A stretch of 64,000 nucleotides of DNA, from the IMG/VR virus record IMGVR_UViG_3300025030_000050, positions 49,350-113,349 of that record, one strand, 5' to 3'. Position 1 is the stretch's first letter. Every line of letters starts with the position of its first letter. This document shows positions 36,528 through 45,463 of this stretch, one piece after another. Both the position numbers and the translations under genes were made by a program. This DNA is from a virus. Under the pieces are notes generated by a model. It was not told the origin of the DNA, searched no databases, and saw only the letters and a program-made list of their open reading frames with translations.

Positions 36528-37543
36528 GAAGCACCCCCATCAACCCAGGTTCCGCTGCGGCCATTGGTATTGGCCTTCGTGGTTGACCGGTTGTGGATGC
36601 AGATAAAATTCCCAGCTGCTCCGGGGCTGTCAAGTTCGTACCCAGCTCCGGCAAGAGCGGCACCATCCAGGTAAATTGTCATGCCGTCAGATTGAGGGTC
36701 AATCTTCACAACATTGGCACCGTCAGAATAGACACACCCTGAATAGTCAGCGATCGCCGGCCAGAGTATTGTTGTGGCCGCATTGATGTACCACCACGAT
36801 CCAGACTGAAGAGGACCGGGGGCAAGCTTCCATACGTCCCCATCGTCCCAGTTATTATCGGTTCCACCTGTCAAAGTACCGACCAAAGTCGTGCCTGCAT
36901 TATCTATAACCGGCGCGACTGACCCATCGGTTACGTTGTAAACCGTCATGCCTATGCAGCCGTCAACCGGCAGTGACTCGCTGGAATCGGTCATAAAAGC
37001 AGCATCGGCACCACCATCATGCACGCCCTCGGTGGTGGTCAAAGAAAAGCTTTTCGTATGGCCGTTGATTGTTCCGCTGCTTTCGACGACCATGTCATTA
37101 GAAAAAGAGACTGCGACATTTGAAAGATCCAGTGTTGCAAGTGCCTCAATCCAGCCCTGCACCTTCGTCGCCATGTAAGTTGCAAAGTCAGTCAGGGCAA
37201 CCTGCACCATCGTGCCGTTGTCGTTTACTACGGCCCGGTCAGCATCGACAAGCGTGGTGGCTGTTGCGGCTGTATCGCCATCAGATGTGGCTGTAAGCTC
37301 GGTTGCGGACGGTGTCATGTTGGTTATCCCAGACACGGTTAATGCAAACGGCGCATATACATCCTCGCCGATCAATGCCTGAATCTCTGCCGAGGTGTCC
37401 ACGGTTGGATCTTGCTCTGTTGCCGCGTTCGTGCCGCCCTTATTGGCGTCCTGATAGCCGTTGTTGTCAGCGTCAAGCTCAACCGCTAAGGCTTTCCAGG
37501 GAATCAGCAGAACAAGTGCCGCTATCAATAGAATTTTATTCAT
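36524..37543 (-). CDS. Secreted fibre-like beta protein
   Basis: 339 residues. Signal peptide MNKILLIAALVLLIPWKALA, then ELDADNNGYQDANKGGTNAA and Thr/Ala-rich stretches like phage fibre shafts. The C-terminal half is beta-rich with Trp (GSWWYINAATTILWP). No known enzyme motif. Signal peptide implies export, unusual for a virion fibre. Confidence 0.6.
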   Translation of the reverse strand: MNKILLIAALVLLIPWKALAVELDADNNGYQDANKGGTNAATEQDPTVDTSAEIQALIGEDVYAPFALTVSGITNMTPSATELTATSDGDTAATATTLVDADRAVVNDNGTMVQVALTDFATYMATKVQGWIEALATLDLSNVAVSFSNDMVVESSGTINGHTKSFSLTTTEGVHDGGADAAFMTDSSESLPVDGCIGMTVYNVTDGSVAPVIDNAGTTLVGTLTGGTDNNWDDGDVWKLAPGPLQSGSWWYINAATTILWPAIADYSGCVYSDGANVVKIDPQSDGMTIYLDGAALAGAGYELDSPGAAGNFICIHNRSTTKANTNGRSGTWVDGGAS

Positions 37544-37554
37544 TTGTCATCTCC

Positions 37555-39192
37555 TTACCATGTAGCGGTTTCACCGCCGAAAGTTGCTGATTCACCACCA
37601 AAAGTTACTAGCTCGATATGCAATCTACCCCCACCCAACGAATAACTGTCAGGTGTCCCCAGAAACCACAGGGGCGGCGGCATTGTCATGCCTTTGCACA
37701 ACTCGTATGCGCCGATTGGCTCGCCAGACCCGCAATAGATATTGTCGTGGGCGGTGCCGGCGTCAAAGAGCGATTTGAGGCGGGGACGGCCTTGAGTGTC
37801 GAGGAGGGGATTGTCGGTTAAGTCGGTGGCGTCGAGCGTTATGTCATTGTCAGGTGCATTGTAAACAAGGTTGTCGTGCTCCACAGCGACAGATCCCGCG
37901 CTTGTTTCAAACCCTTTGCTTGTCGGGCTGTCACAGAGGTTATTAATCCACGTAGTGGTATTGCCTATGTTGTCACCGTCAGCTTGACTAAAGCAAACAT
38001 TTGGGGAAATAACAGTGTTGCCAATCCATCGATTCCCACTACTCTCGTTGCTAGCGTTCCTCAACCCCATGCCGCTTGAACCACTTACGAGATTATGCTC
38101 TACAAGGTTTCCAGTTCCTTTGAAAATGCTTATGCCCCGCCCCCCGCAAGCCGCGTTGGTGTTTTTAATAATATTTCTGGCGACATAATTGCCTGTTGAC
38201 AACAGTGTGTCATCGGTGTTCGACCAATCCAAGATAATGCCACATCCGTCGCAACTTGCCGTGTCAACACTATCAATCCTGTTATCGATTACGTCAACCT
38301 CGTTAATCCAATGGAGCTGAAGGCAATTTACCATTGGGTAGTCCGAGTCACCACATTGTCCTACATGATTATCCTCTATTGTGCTGGCTAAAGTTGCACC
38401 GTTGATGCCACCAGGAAGACCCATAAACGGTCCCCGTGTGTGGTCAACATCATTCCTCGCAACAGTCAATCCTTCGACTCTATGCCCTCCGCTCCAGACA
38501 TCTGCGTCAGCGGTGCCGAATATGAAATTTTTGAGGTAGTCGCCAATGTTATCGGTAATGGAGATATTATACGGGTGTTTCGCATTTGCTCCCGCCTGCG
38601 CCATCCTGATCCCTTCCATTGTCCCATTGCTGCGAAAATCATTGTGGTGAAAATTTATGTTGTAGGAATCAGCGGTTGACGTGTAGATATCAAGGCATGT
38701 CTGGGATGTGTCCGAATCGCAAATAATATTCTTCACTTCAACATCATGTTGCCCGAAAAAGTACACTATGCGCCCGAGAGCGGCGCCGCCCGCAAACGTC
38801 AGAGTGCCGAGGCCGTCAATTTGATAGCACCCTCTACCAGCTACCCCAAAAAGAAATCCTTGCGTTGCGGAGTAAGACAAAACCGGTGCATCCCCAAAAG
38901 CTGGCGCAAAATAATACAGCGCATCCGATGTGCCGGTGGCCCTGACGATAAGCTGCCCGTCAATGGGGCCAGCATCGTCGCAAAAGTAAATTGTATCACC
39001 CGGGGTCATATCCGCGGCGTCTGTTCCCCAGTTATCTTGCGCGGAAAACCAAGACTCATCATGGGCAGTAGCACAACTTGTACCTGAATCATCGCCTTGA
39101 GTTGCCCCAGCAATGTAGACGCCCTTCGCCCCCGCCACGGACGGCATGGCCAACATGAGGGACAGAAGCAGGGCTAGAATTTTCTTGATCAT
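37555..39192 (-). CDS. Secreted right-handed beta-helix protein
   Basis: 545 residues. Signal peptide MIKKILALLLSLMLAMPSVAG, then repeated parallel beta-helix coils with Asn ladders (YNINFHHNDFRSNG, HRVEGLTVARNDVDH, NEVDVIDNRIDSVD, GNLVEHNLVSGSSGMG). Pectate lyase-like fold, often polysaccharide lyases or binders. The C-terminus carries a short repeat (TFGGESATFGGETATW). Could degrade capsule or biofilm outside the cell; activity not shown. Confidence 0.7.
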   Translation of the reverse strand: MIKKILALLLSLMLAMPSVAGAKGVYIAGATQGDDSGTSCATAHDESWFSAQDNWGTDAADMTPGDTIYFCDDAGPIDGQLIVRATGTSDALYYFAPAFGDAPVLSYSATQGFLFGVAGRGCYQIDGLGTLTFAGGAALGRIVYFFGQHDVEVKNIICDSDTSQTCLDIYTSTADSYNINFHHNDFRSNGTMEGIRMAQAGANAKHPYNISITDNIGDYLKNFIFGTADADVWSGGHRVEGLTVARNDVDHTRGPFMGLPGGINGATLASTIEDNHVGQCGDSDYPMVNCLQLHWINEVDVIDNRIDSVDTASCDGCGIILDWSNTDDTLLSTGNYVARNIIKNTNAACGGRGISIFKGTGNLVEHNLVSGSSGMGLRNASNESSGNRWIGNTVISPNVCFSQADGDNIGNTTTWINNLCDSPTSKGFETSAGSVAVEHDNLVYNAPDNDITLDATDLTDNPLLDTQGRPRLKSLFDAGTAHDNIYCGSGEPIGAYELCKGMTMPPPLWFLGTPDSYSLGGGRLHIELVTFGGESATFGGETATW

Positions 39193-39518
39193 TTTACCCT
39201 CGTTAACGTGAACTCAAATCTTTCAATCCCGCCTTTGTACAAAATACCCCTGAATGTGCCGTCATCCTGCTCTTCAACAACATCGATAATGTCACAGAAA
39301 AATTCATGGTTTTTCGGGTGGTTATAGTCAAGGCAGTATTTTTCCCCGTTCGTGCTCACGTAGAAATGCGCCCCCTCAATCCCCACGGCCCGGTTGAATC
39401 CCTCGCCGTCCTTGATGATCTTGTGGTCGCCAAGCGGGTTGAAAATGCTTGCCCAGCCGTGACAGGTCACTGCCCATTCGCCGTCAAGATTCATAATATT
39501 ATCAACCCAAAAGTTCAT
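39189..39518 (-). CDS. Hypothetical small beta protein
   Basis: 109 residues (DGEWAVTCHGW, EGFNRAVGIEGAHFYV, FRGILYKGGIERFEFTLTR), resembling a small beta-barrel. An alternative start is Met9. Same composition as the secreted island but without a signal peptide. Overlaps the beta-helix gene by four bases. Confidence 0.5.
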   Translation of the reverse strand: MNFWVDNIMNLDGEWAVTCHGWASIFNPLGDHKIIKDGEGFNRAVGIEGAHFYVSTNGEKYCLDYNHPKNHEFFCDIIDVVEEQDDGTFRGILYKGGIERFEFTLTRVK

Positions 39519-39521
39519 ATA

Positions 39522-39977
39522 TTAAAGCAAAGTAATAATAATTGTCCCAGTAGCACTAACACCACTATTTGACGCAATATCAAGTTGTAATGTAGTTGGG
39601 CTTCCAATTGGATAATTAGCGTTATTACTGTCAATCATTGAATATTTTTCAATAGTATCACTCGTATCTATATTAGATAAAGCAGTCCCAAATACATCTA
39701 CTCCAGCATCATCTTTTAATGTTATATCAGCAACACCAGTCGTTACAGGAGTAGAGCCGGGTATATGCCTTATCTTTAAAATAAATCCATAATATCTACT
39801 TACAGAAATCCGTGTCGCAGTAGATAAAGACCCATCAGCAGCAGTTTCATACTCTATTGTTAGTGTTCTTAACCCAGACATTGTACTTTTTGATACAGAA
39901 AATGTTACAAGTTCTGCACAATAAACATTAATTGGGACAAATAAAAACAAAAACAAAAAAACCAATCTTTTAACCAT
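39522..39977 (-). CDS. Signal-peptide beta-rich protein
   Basis: 151 residues from ATG 39977, with GGAGG upstream. Signal peptide MVKRLVFLFLFLFVPINVYC, then a Ser/Thr-rich beta domain (RTLTIEYETAADGSLSTATR, YYGFILKIRHIPGSTPV, ASNSGVSATGTIIITLL). AT-rich like the rest of the phage, so not in the G+C-rich block, but it adjoins it. Directly downstream of portal. The Cys near the cleavage site may make it a lipoprotein. Confidence 0.6.
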   Translation of the reverse strand: MVKRLVFLFLFLFVPINVYCAELVTFSVSKSTMSGLRTLTIEYETAADGSLSTATRISVSRYYGFILKIRHIPGSTPVTTGVADITLKDDAGVDVFGTALSNIDTSDTIEKYSMIDSNNANYPIGSPTTLQLDIASNSGVSATGTIIITLL

Positions 39978-39995
39978 CTTATCCTCCAACTATTG

Positions 39996-41372
39996 TTAAT
40001 TTTGCAGAACAGCTAATTTTTTAGGATTATCAATTATATTTCCAGCGCCAGTACCTTGAGCTATATTAGATAAAACGCCATCCATAGTTGTCATGTTGAC
40101 CGCAATTAATGGTTCATCAAATCTTTTATCAAATTTTTCCTTACCCAATCCTGTTCTAACTTCATTAATTGATTCAATTCCTGTTTGAACATGTTTAATT
40201 CTTTCATTTAACAATTCTTCTCTTGAGTCAGGAACGCAATTATCATATGCTAGAAACAATTTTTCATCATATCGCCAAATCAATTTTTCATTTAACTTTT
40301 CTTCAATTCTTCTCAATCTCGGTTGGATTGTAAAACTCATATATTGATATATAGCAGCGTCTACATTCGCTCTGTTCGCTTCTTTACTATACATACCTAG
40401 TGCTTGTCCAAAAGCGTTTAAAATCAACTCTCTTATCTTTTCTCTGCCACCAAGATAAGACATTTCTTTAGGCGAAGTTCCAACTGGTTTAAATTTTAAA
40501 CCACTATCAAGTAATGGCATTTTCCCCGCATTTTTAGGGCCAGTAAACGCTTGTTTAATTTCAGCCTTTAATCTTTCAAATTCATGATCTCCTAGTTCAC
40601 TATCTGTTTCAAATGTCCCTGACAATGTTCCTTGATTTTTGAACATTGCTTCTTCATATTCATTTATAGAATGGTTTAATGAATATTCTTCAGTAATAGA
40701 AGAAAAAGGAGGGAACCCATAATAAACAGATTTTGGATTTGGCATTTTAAAATGAATCACAGCTTTTTCTTTTAAATCTATAGACTGTGTTCCTTTTTGA
40801 TATTGATAACCAGAAATAAAACTTTTACTATCTGGAACAACTTTACAATTTTGTGGCGGAATAATCCAAATTTCTTTTGGGATACCCATTCTGTCTTCAA
40901 GAATATGCCAGAATGTATTTCCAGTAAGTTCCTGATACAACTGCGTCATTTGCATCAGGTCAAAATTATTCATGAAATTGTTTACATTTTTTTTCAAATC
41001 AAGAAATGGATGATCAAGAACTTCTTCAAATTCGCTAGCTTTTCTAACAGAAGTTATATTTGATAGAAATGGATTTTCCCTAATAAAAGCGTCTTGAGAT
41101 TTTGAAATATTTCTCGTAGGAAAATTTTTTATTTTTTGGCCTTTCTTATTTTTTGCCACATAAAGTCTAAGAGGAATATTTGCTACACTATCAGCATTTT
41201 TAGAACTTGCAATATATACCCAAGACTTATAAGAATTCACCATCGCATTAAAATCATCTTCTGGGTACAACTCTCTGCCATATTGCCATGGGTAAAGCCA
41301 TGGCAATGACGTTCTTTTTCTTCCAACTCTAGCAGCTCTCATTTCAATTTCATATTTAAAAGGGTCTATCAT
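39996..41372 (-). CDS. Portal protein (HK97 family)
   Basis: 458 residues. SYKSWVYIASSKNADSVANI and PLRLYV at the start, LYQELTGNTFWHI, WIIPPQNCKVVPD, VIHFKMPNPKSVYYGFPP, and LGGREKIRELILNAFG, the pattern of HK97 gp3-like portals. The dodecameric ring at the DNA-packaging vertex. ATG overlaps the previous stop. Confidence 0.9.
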   Translation of the reverse strand: MIDPFKYEIEMRAARVGRKRTSLPWLYPWQYGRELYPEDDFNAMVNSYKSWVYIASSKNADSVANIPLRLYVAKNKKGQKIKNFPTRNISKSQDAFIRENPFLSNITSVRKASEFEEVLDHPFLDLKKNVNNFMNNFDLMQMTQLYQELTGNTFWHILEDRMGIPKEIWIIPPQNCKVVPDSKSFISGYQYQKGTQSIDLKEKAVIHFKMPNPKSVYYGFPPFSSITEEYSLNHSINEYEEAMFKNQGTLSGTFETDSELGDHEFERLKAEIKQAFTGPKNAGKMPLLDSGLKFKPVGTSPKEMSYLGGREKIRELILNAFGQALGMYSKEANRANVDAAIYQYMSFTIQPRLRRIEEKLNEKLIWRYDEKLFLAYDNCVPDSREELLNERIKHVQTGIESINEVRTGLGKEKFDKRFDEPLIAVNMTTMDGVLSNIAQGTGAGNIIDNPKKLAVLQN

Positions 41373-41707
41373 TATTTATTTCCTTGAGAAGCTTCAAGAT
41401 AAACTTTATACCTATTTTTAAAAAAGTCTTCATGAAAATATTTTTCAATAAACTCTTTTTTTTCTGTATCAAAATATTCTGTAATAATATACAATTTATT
41501 TTCTTCTGGTTCTAATTCTCTTAAAATAAAATCTGGTGATGAGGAATAGTCTTTAATATAAAATTCTATCCCATCATGAATTAATAAAAGACCTTTTGGA
41601 AATATTTCTTCTAATTTTGCAGAAAAAAAATAATAATTTTGAGCCAAATTTTTTGTTGCAAATATATAAAAAATATTGTAAAGTAGTTTAAAAATATTTT
41701 TTATCAT
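41372..41707 (-). CDS. Hypothetical protein between terminase and portal
   Basis: 111 residues, aromatic and Lys/Glu-rich (FKLLYNIFYIFATKN at N-terminus may be a membrane-associated helix). No recognised domain. Overlaps both neighbours, so co-translated with packaging genes. Confidence 0.6.
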   Translation of the reverse strand: MIKNIFKLLYNIFYIFATKNLAQNYYFFSAKLEEIFPKGLLLIHDGIEFYIKDYSSSPDFILRELEPEENKLYIITEYFDTEKKEFIEKYFHEDFFKNRYKVYLEASQGNK

Positions 41708-43452
41708 ATTACTCTTATATGAGGAATCGCAGGCTCAAAGAAACATTGCATTAAAGAAGCAAACTTGTCTGGGCTTCTCCCAATCTTCTTTTTAATTGTT
41801 TTCTTATCACTTACTTTAATTTTACCACTACTTTGGTCTTCGTAATATTCAAACGCGAGCATCTCTTCCCTTAAATCATTATCATCCGGAATCATAGCTG
41901 AAGGATCTTTCTTAAGCCAGTCAGCTATGGTCCAGGCCAACTCATCTCTTATTAAATGAAACTTACCCAATTCACATTTTTTTTGACTTGGTGAACTTAC
42001 ATAAACTTTTCTGGCATTAATATGGCATCTTGCCATTTCTTTATGACAAACAGGGCACTTATAAATACTTTCATCAAGATAAGTTGTTTTATAATGAGAG
42101 CATTCATTATTTTCACACCTCCAATACCACATTCTACCAACTCTCGGAGGTATTGCAGCCCCAATCCCGTCAGCTTCTACATTAGCCTGATCTGCATCCA
42201 AACTTACATAAATTTTACTAAGTCTATCTGATGATTTATCTAAATCAACACCCTTCCAACTTTCAAATCCATCTATATAATTACCATATCTTTTAGCAAC
42301 ACAACAATTATCTCCACCCTCATCAGCAACGTCCATTCCTAGTAATGGCTTAATCCCTTTTATTACATCCTTCCCGTATGTTGCCCGATAAAGTTTCCAT
42401 CTACTTACAGCATTATCTATATCCACCATACTTATTAGAGAACTTTCTGTACAAGATGGGTACTCCCCTAAAACCTTATAGGAAAAAGCAGGATTTGTTA
42501 CAACCCTCCATCCACCCTTTAAAGGTGGATAGAATTCATTATTTCCTGAAGGTTTTTCACCAGTAACCCCAATTAAAAATTCAGGAACTTCAAAACAAGA
42601 TTTATCAACCTCTTCATCATCCCTTAACTCTCTTGACCAGCTATTAATCCTTTCAACAACTTTATCTCTACTTACTGCTCCTGGAATTAAATTTTTGCCA
42701 CTCACTACATTTGGGTGATTAAATGCAGACATTGTGATTACATTTGCTTTGCCTTTAGTCAATTCATAGACATACCCAGATTGACGTTTTGGGTTATACA
42801 TATTTAATTGCCTACTGCCATCACCTGAAAGACACCCATCCTCGCCTTTAAAAACCTCATCTGGGATAGCATCACTTTCATCATTTTCATAAAAAAGATA
42901 ATCTGCATGCTGCCCACTAAATTTAGCTTCTCTTTCCTCAGCAGAACCAGTGGATGGAATTGTTTTTCCAGTTATAAAATGTTTTCCACTACTTTCTCCG
43001 TAATCATCTTCTTTGCTATTTAAATTAATGTCATCTGTTATTTTTAAATTTAAAATTCTATCACTTTTAAATAATTTTCTATTTTTAACAACAATCTCTA
43101 CTATCTCACTCCAAAGTTTTTCCTTTAAATTATTTTCAGGAGGAGCAGCAACGGCAATTGTTTGTGATTTTGGGAAACAGCGATAATGCCAAATAGCAAG
43201 AGCTGCGGCACAAAAGGTTTTTCCAGTTCCGGTCGCTGATTTAACAACTGTGACTTTATTGTCTCTAACAGATTCAGCAATTTTAATTAAATCATCAGGA
43301 ATTATTTTTATTTTTAAAATTTCTCTAAAAAAAACAACTGGATCTTTTTGATATTTCGTATAATCTATATCATCCAGCAAGACCGATTTTATTTCATCTT
43401 CATTAAAAAGATTAGCAAGCAAATCTAAAGCTTTTTCATCTATGCCCATCAT
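41704..43452 (-). CDS. terL: Terminase large subunit with zinc-ribbon insertion
   Basis: 582 residues. ATPase: Walker A KSATGTGKT (71-79), then Walker B FYENDESD. Nuclease: LGMDVADEGGDN (first Asp), a DGIG segment and SPDKFASLMQ (last Asp). Between nuclease motifs is a four-Cys ribbon (RCENNECSHY ... KCPVCHKEM), uncommon in terminases. It packages DNA into proheads. ATGA overlap with the small subunit. Confidence 0.9.
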   Translation of the reverse strand: MMGIDEKALDLLANLFNEDEIKSVLLDDIDYTKYQKDPVVFFREILKIKIIPDDLIKIAESVRDNKVTVVKSATGTGKTFCAAALAIWHYRCFPKSQTIAVAAPPENNLKEKLWSEIVEIVVKNRKLFKSDRILNLKITDDINLNSKEDDYGESSGKHFITGKTIPSTGSAEEREAKFSGQHADYLFYENDESDAIPDEVFKGEDGCLSGDGSRQLNMYNPKRQSGYVYELTKGKANVITMSAFNHPNVVSGKNLIPGAVSRDKVVERINSWSRELRDDEEVDKSCFEVPEFLIGVTGEKPSGNNEFYPPLKGGWRVVTNPAFSYKVLGEYPSCTESSLISMVDIDNAVSRWKLYRATYGKDVIKGIKPLLGMDVADEGGDNCCVAKRYGNYIDGFESWKGVDLDKSSDRLSKIYVSLDADQANVEADGIGAAIPPRVGRMWYWRCENNECSHYKTTYLDESIYKCPVCHKEMARCHINARKVYVSSPSQKKCELGKFHLIRDELAWTIADWLKKDPSAMIPDDNDLREEMLAFEYYEDQSSGKIKVSDKKTIKKKIGRSPDKFASLMQCFFEPAIPHIRVI

Positions 43453-44147
43453 TTATTCCCAATACGACGAGCCAAACCTACTTTAATCGAATCTTGAACT
43501 TCTTTAGGAAACATCGAAATCAAAGTTTTTAAATCAACAGGGATTTTTCTATCATTGTCTTGTTCAAACATCCCCAAGTGTTTTGCCAAGGCATCGAGCG
43601 CACTTTTTTTATCAACTGTTTTTAGTTCTTTGATATACGATTCTAATTTCTCATTGCCGTCTTTATCTTTAACAGTTTTAACACCAATACTTAGTCCGGA
43701 TATAACAGCAGCGGTATCTCTATCCATTTCAGATAAATTTTTTAAACTATTGTCTTCGTTATATAAATCCTTTACATTGGAGTAAGCAAGTTTGGCATAT
43801 TCTGTTAAAACACGTTCTTGAGTTATTTGCAGTTTTACACTAATCTGTTTTTGAAGTCTTTCAATTTCTCTTCTTACTTTTGGATTTGAAAGGAGTCTTG
43901 AACCAGCAGCTCCAGCATTCCATAATGAATAACCCGCTTTTTGAGCGGCTTTTTCTTCGTTATACCAAATTACATATTCTTGACAAAATCTTGAAACACG
44001 AAAAGGAAGGTCTTCACCTTCCTCAATTGTTTCTAACGAATGAACTTCATTGACTAATTCATTATAATCGTCGACAGAGTAATCTTCGGTTTTAATTCTC
44101 TCCATTTGTTGATTTAAATTATCTTGTTTTAATATTTTTTTATCCAT
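43449..44147 (-). CDS. terS: Terminase small subunit
   Basis: 232 residues. RFCQEYVIWYNEEKAAQKAGYS followed by a helix-turn-helix and SRLLSNPKVRREIERLQKQI is the Terminase_2 family pattern. The C-terminal half is helical. Recognises the packaging site; it is the first packaging gene after the tRNA. Confidence 0.88.
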   Translation of the reverse strand: MDKKILKQDNLNQQMERIKTEDYSVDDYNELVNEVHSLETIEEGEDLPFRVSRFCQEYVIWYNEEKAAQKAGYSLWNAGAAGSRLLSNPKVRREIERLQKQISVKLQITQERVLTEYAKLAYSNVKDLYNEDNSLKNLSEMDRDTAAVISGLSIGVKTVKDKDGNEKLESYIKELKTVDKKSALDALAKHLGMFEQDNDRKIPVDLKTLISMFPKEVQDSIKVGLARRIGNK

Positions 44148-44153
44148 AATTAT

Positions 44154-44230
44154 TGGGGTGAAGTGTGAGAATCGAACTCACTAGAACCTGATTCACAGTC
44201 AGGAGGATCAACCGTTTTCCTTACTCCACC
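44154..44230 (-). tRNA. tRNA-His (GUG anticodon)
   Basis: The minus strand folds into a full cloverleaf: acceptor GTGGAGT/ACTTCAC, D-stem GGA/TCC, anticodon stem CCTGA/TCAGG with loop CTGTGAA (anticodon GTG), T-stem GTGAG/CTCAC with TTCGATT. Discriminator C73 and an encoded CCA follow. A 5' G (position -1, 44230) opposite C73 is the histidine identity element. Next to terminase small subunit. Confidence 0.93.
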
Positions 44231-44238
44231 ATAAAATT

Positions 44239-44427
44239 TTATTCAATAACTACAAATTCGTTTATGATAGAATCTACTTTTCTAATAACTTCTTCAAGTG
44301 TTTCTTTTTTTATCATGCACTCAAGTTCAAGCTCTGGACAAGACTGGGTTAGGGAATCTAATTGATCTAATTCATCTCTCCACTCATCAGTCATCTCTTC
44401 TAACAATTCAATAATTTCATCATCCAT
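44239..44427 (-). CDS. Small acidic protein
   Basis: 62 residues, rich in Asp/Glu (MDDEIIELLEEMTDEWRDEL). No family recognised; acidic small proteins in phages often act as anti-host factors, which is only a guess. Confidence 0.55.
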   Translation of the reverse strand: MDDEIIELLEEMTDEWRDELDQLDSLTQSCPELELECMIKKETLEEVIRKVDSIINEFVVIE

Positions 44428-44492
44428 ATCAATTCCAATTCATTCTAAGTTTATTTACTTATCGGCATAAGTTAGCAAAAACTTTAATATTT

Positions 44493-44663
44493 TTATTCTT
44501 CTAATTCAAGATACTCTTCATTGAATCTTTCAATCGATTCTCTTTCTAAATTTTTATTTTTTAAAGCCTTCCCAAATCTATCTCTCATCTTTATTTTTGG
44601 CTTTATTTTTTTATTAAATTTTTTACTTTTGTGCTTTGTTTTAAAATCATCTTCTTGAAACAC
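44493..44663 (-). CDS. Small basic protein (GTG start)
   Basis: 56 residues, starts FQEDDFKTKHKSKK, very Lys-rich, ends acidic. GTG start with GAGG seven bases upstream. Unknown function; sits between two other small late-operon genes. Confidence 0.5.
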   Translation of the reverse strand: MFQEDDFKTKHKSKKFNKKIKPKIKMRDRFGKALKNKNLERESIERFNEEYLELEE

Positions 44664-44678
44664 TTTTATCCCTCTTTT

Positions 44679-44906
44679 TTATTTTCTATCTCCAAATAAA
44701 ATCCAAACATCGCCTTTTAAAATTTTATGTGGTATTTCTGGTATATCATATTTTCTTAATTTTTTAAATTCTTCTAAATCTAAAACAATCGCAATCCCGT
44801 TTTTGTCATCTGCGTAAATACAATTATTTATTTTTAATCCATTGAATCTAATTTGAATGTTTGAAATTAAATTAGATTCAATGGCTTTCTTAAGATCTAT
44901 TTTCAT
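44679..44906 (-). CDS. Hypothetical protein
   Basis: 75 residues from ATG 44906, with AGGAG about nine bases upstream. Alternating strands and helices, no family identified. Co-directional with the next small gene. Confidence 0.55.
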   Translation of the reverse strand: MKIDLKKAIESNLISNIQIRFNGLKINNCIYADDKNGIAIVLDLEEFKKLRKYDIPEIPHKILKGDVWILFGDRK

Positions 44907-44907
44907 T

Positions 44908-45117
44908 TCAAACAACTCCTAAATTAATCTGGCATTCTTTTATGTCAAGGATTTCTATATTGTCAAGAAATCTACATTTTTTAATATTATTCTCTTTGTC
45001 CAAAACAATGTATGGACAAATTTTAACAACTGCTGTTTTATTTTCAAACTGGCATTTTATAATTTGGTAACAATAAAATCCCTCAGGTATTAATTCAACT
45101 GGCATTTGTTGGTTCAT
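44908..45117 (-). CDS. Hypothetical protein, first gene of leftward operon
   Basis: 69 residues with four Cys (FYCYQIIKC, VKICPY, KKCRFL), unrecognised. Nearest gene to the divergent region on the left side, so it probably marks the start of leftward transcription. Confidence 0.55.
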   Translation of the reverse strand: MNQQMPVELIPEGFYCYQIIKCQFENKTAVVKICPYIVLDKENNIKKCRFLDNIEILDIKECQINLGVV

Positions 45118-45327
45118 ATATAACTCCCATAAATATAATCATTGCAAATAACGTTGTCAAGTACTAGATCCAATTTGCTATAACAACTTATCGGAATATT
45201 TTTATCAAACTTTAATAACATTATTTTTCAATCATAACATTCAAAATGTTAGCATTAAATTTTATGTTATTAATTTGAGTTTTAGTAAACAGATTGTAAA
45301 AGCAAAGTTTTTAAAAAAAATAATAAT

Positions 45328-45366
45328 AAGCCACAACGTGGCTTGAGTGTTTGCGCAAGCAAACAC
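45328..45366 (-). terminator. Tandem perfect hairpins in control region
   Basis: AAGCCAC/GTGGCTT around AAC (45328-45344) and GTGTTTGC/GCAAACAC around GCAA (45347-45366), two bases apart. On the minus strand they are followed by ATTATTATTTTTTTT; on the plus strand by ATTTTCAT. A terminator for an RNA started in the control region, or a paired structured RNA. Confidence 0.5.
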
Positions 45367-45463
45367 ATTTTCATAATTTTTTATTAATATTTTTATGAAA
45401 ATAAAAATATATTCGTAGAATAATCTTGTAAAGATTTATTCCTTAATATCTTGTAGAATATAT

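Larger units (their letters stand above)
33947..39518 (-). other. G+C-richer island of secreted beta-rich proteins
   Basis: Five leftward genes whose base composition is visibly richer in G+C than flanking DNA, with different codon use. Four begin with Sec signal peptides. The block lies between portal-side and protease-side genes, splitting the normal head-gene order. It looks acquired or under different selection. Confidence 0.7.
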
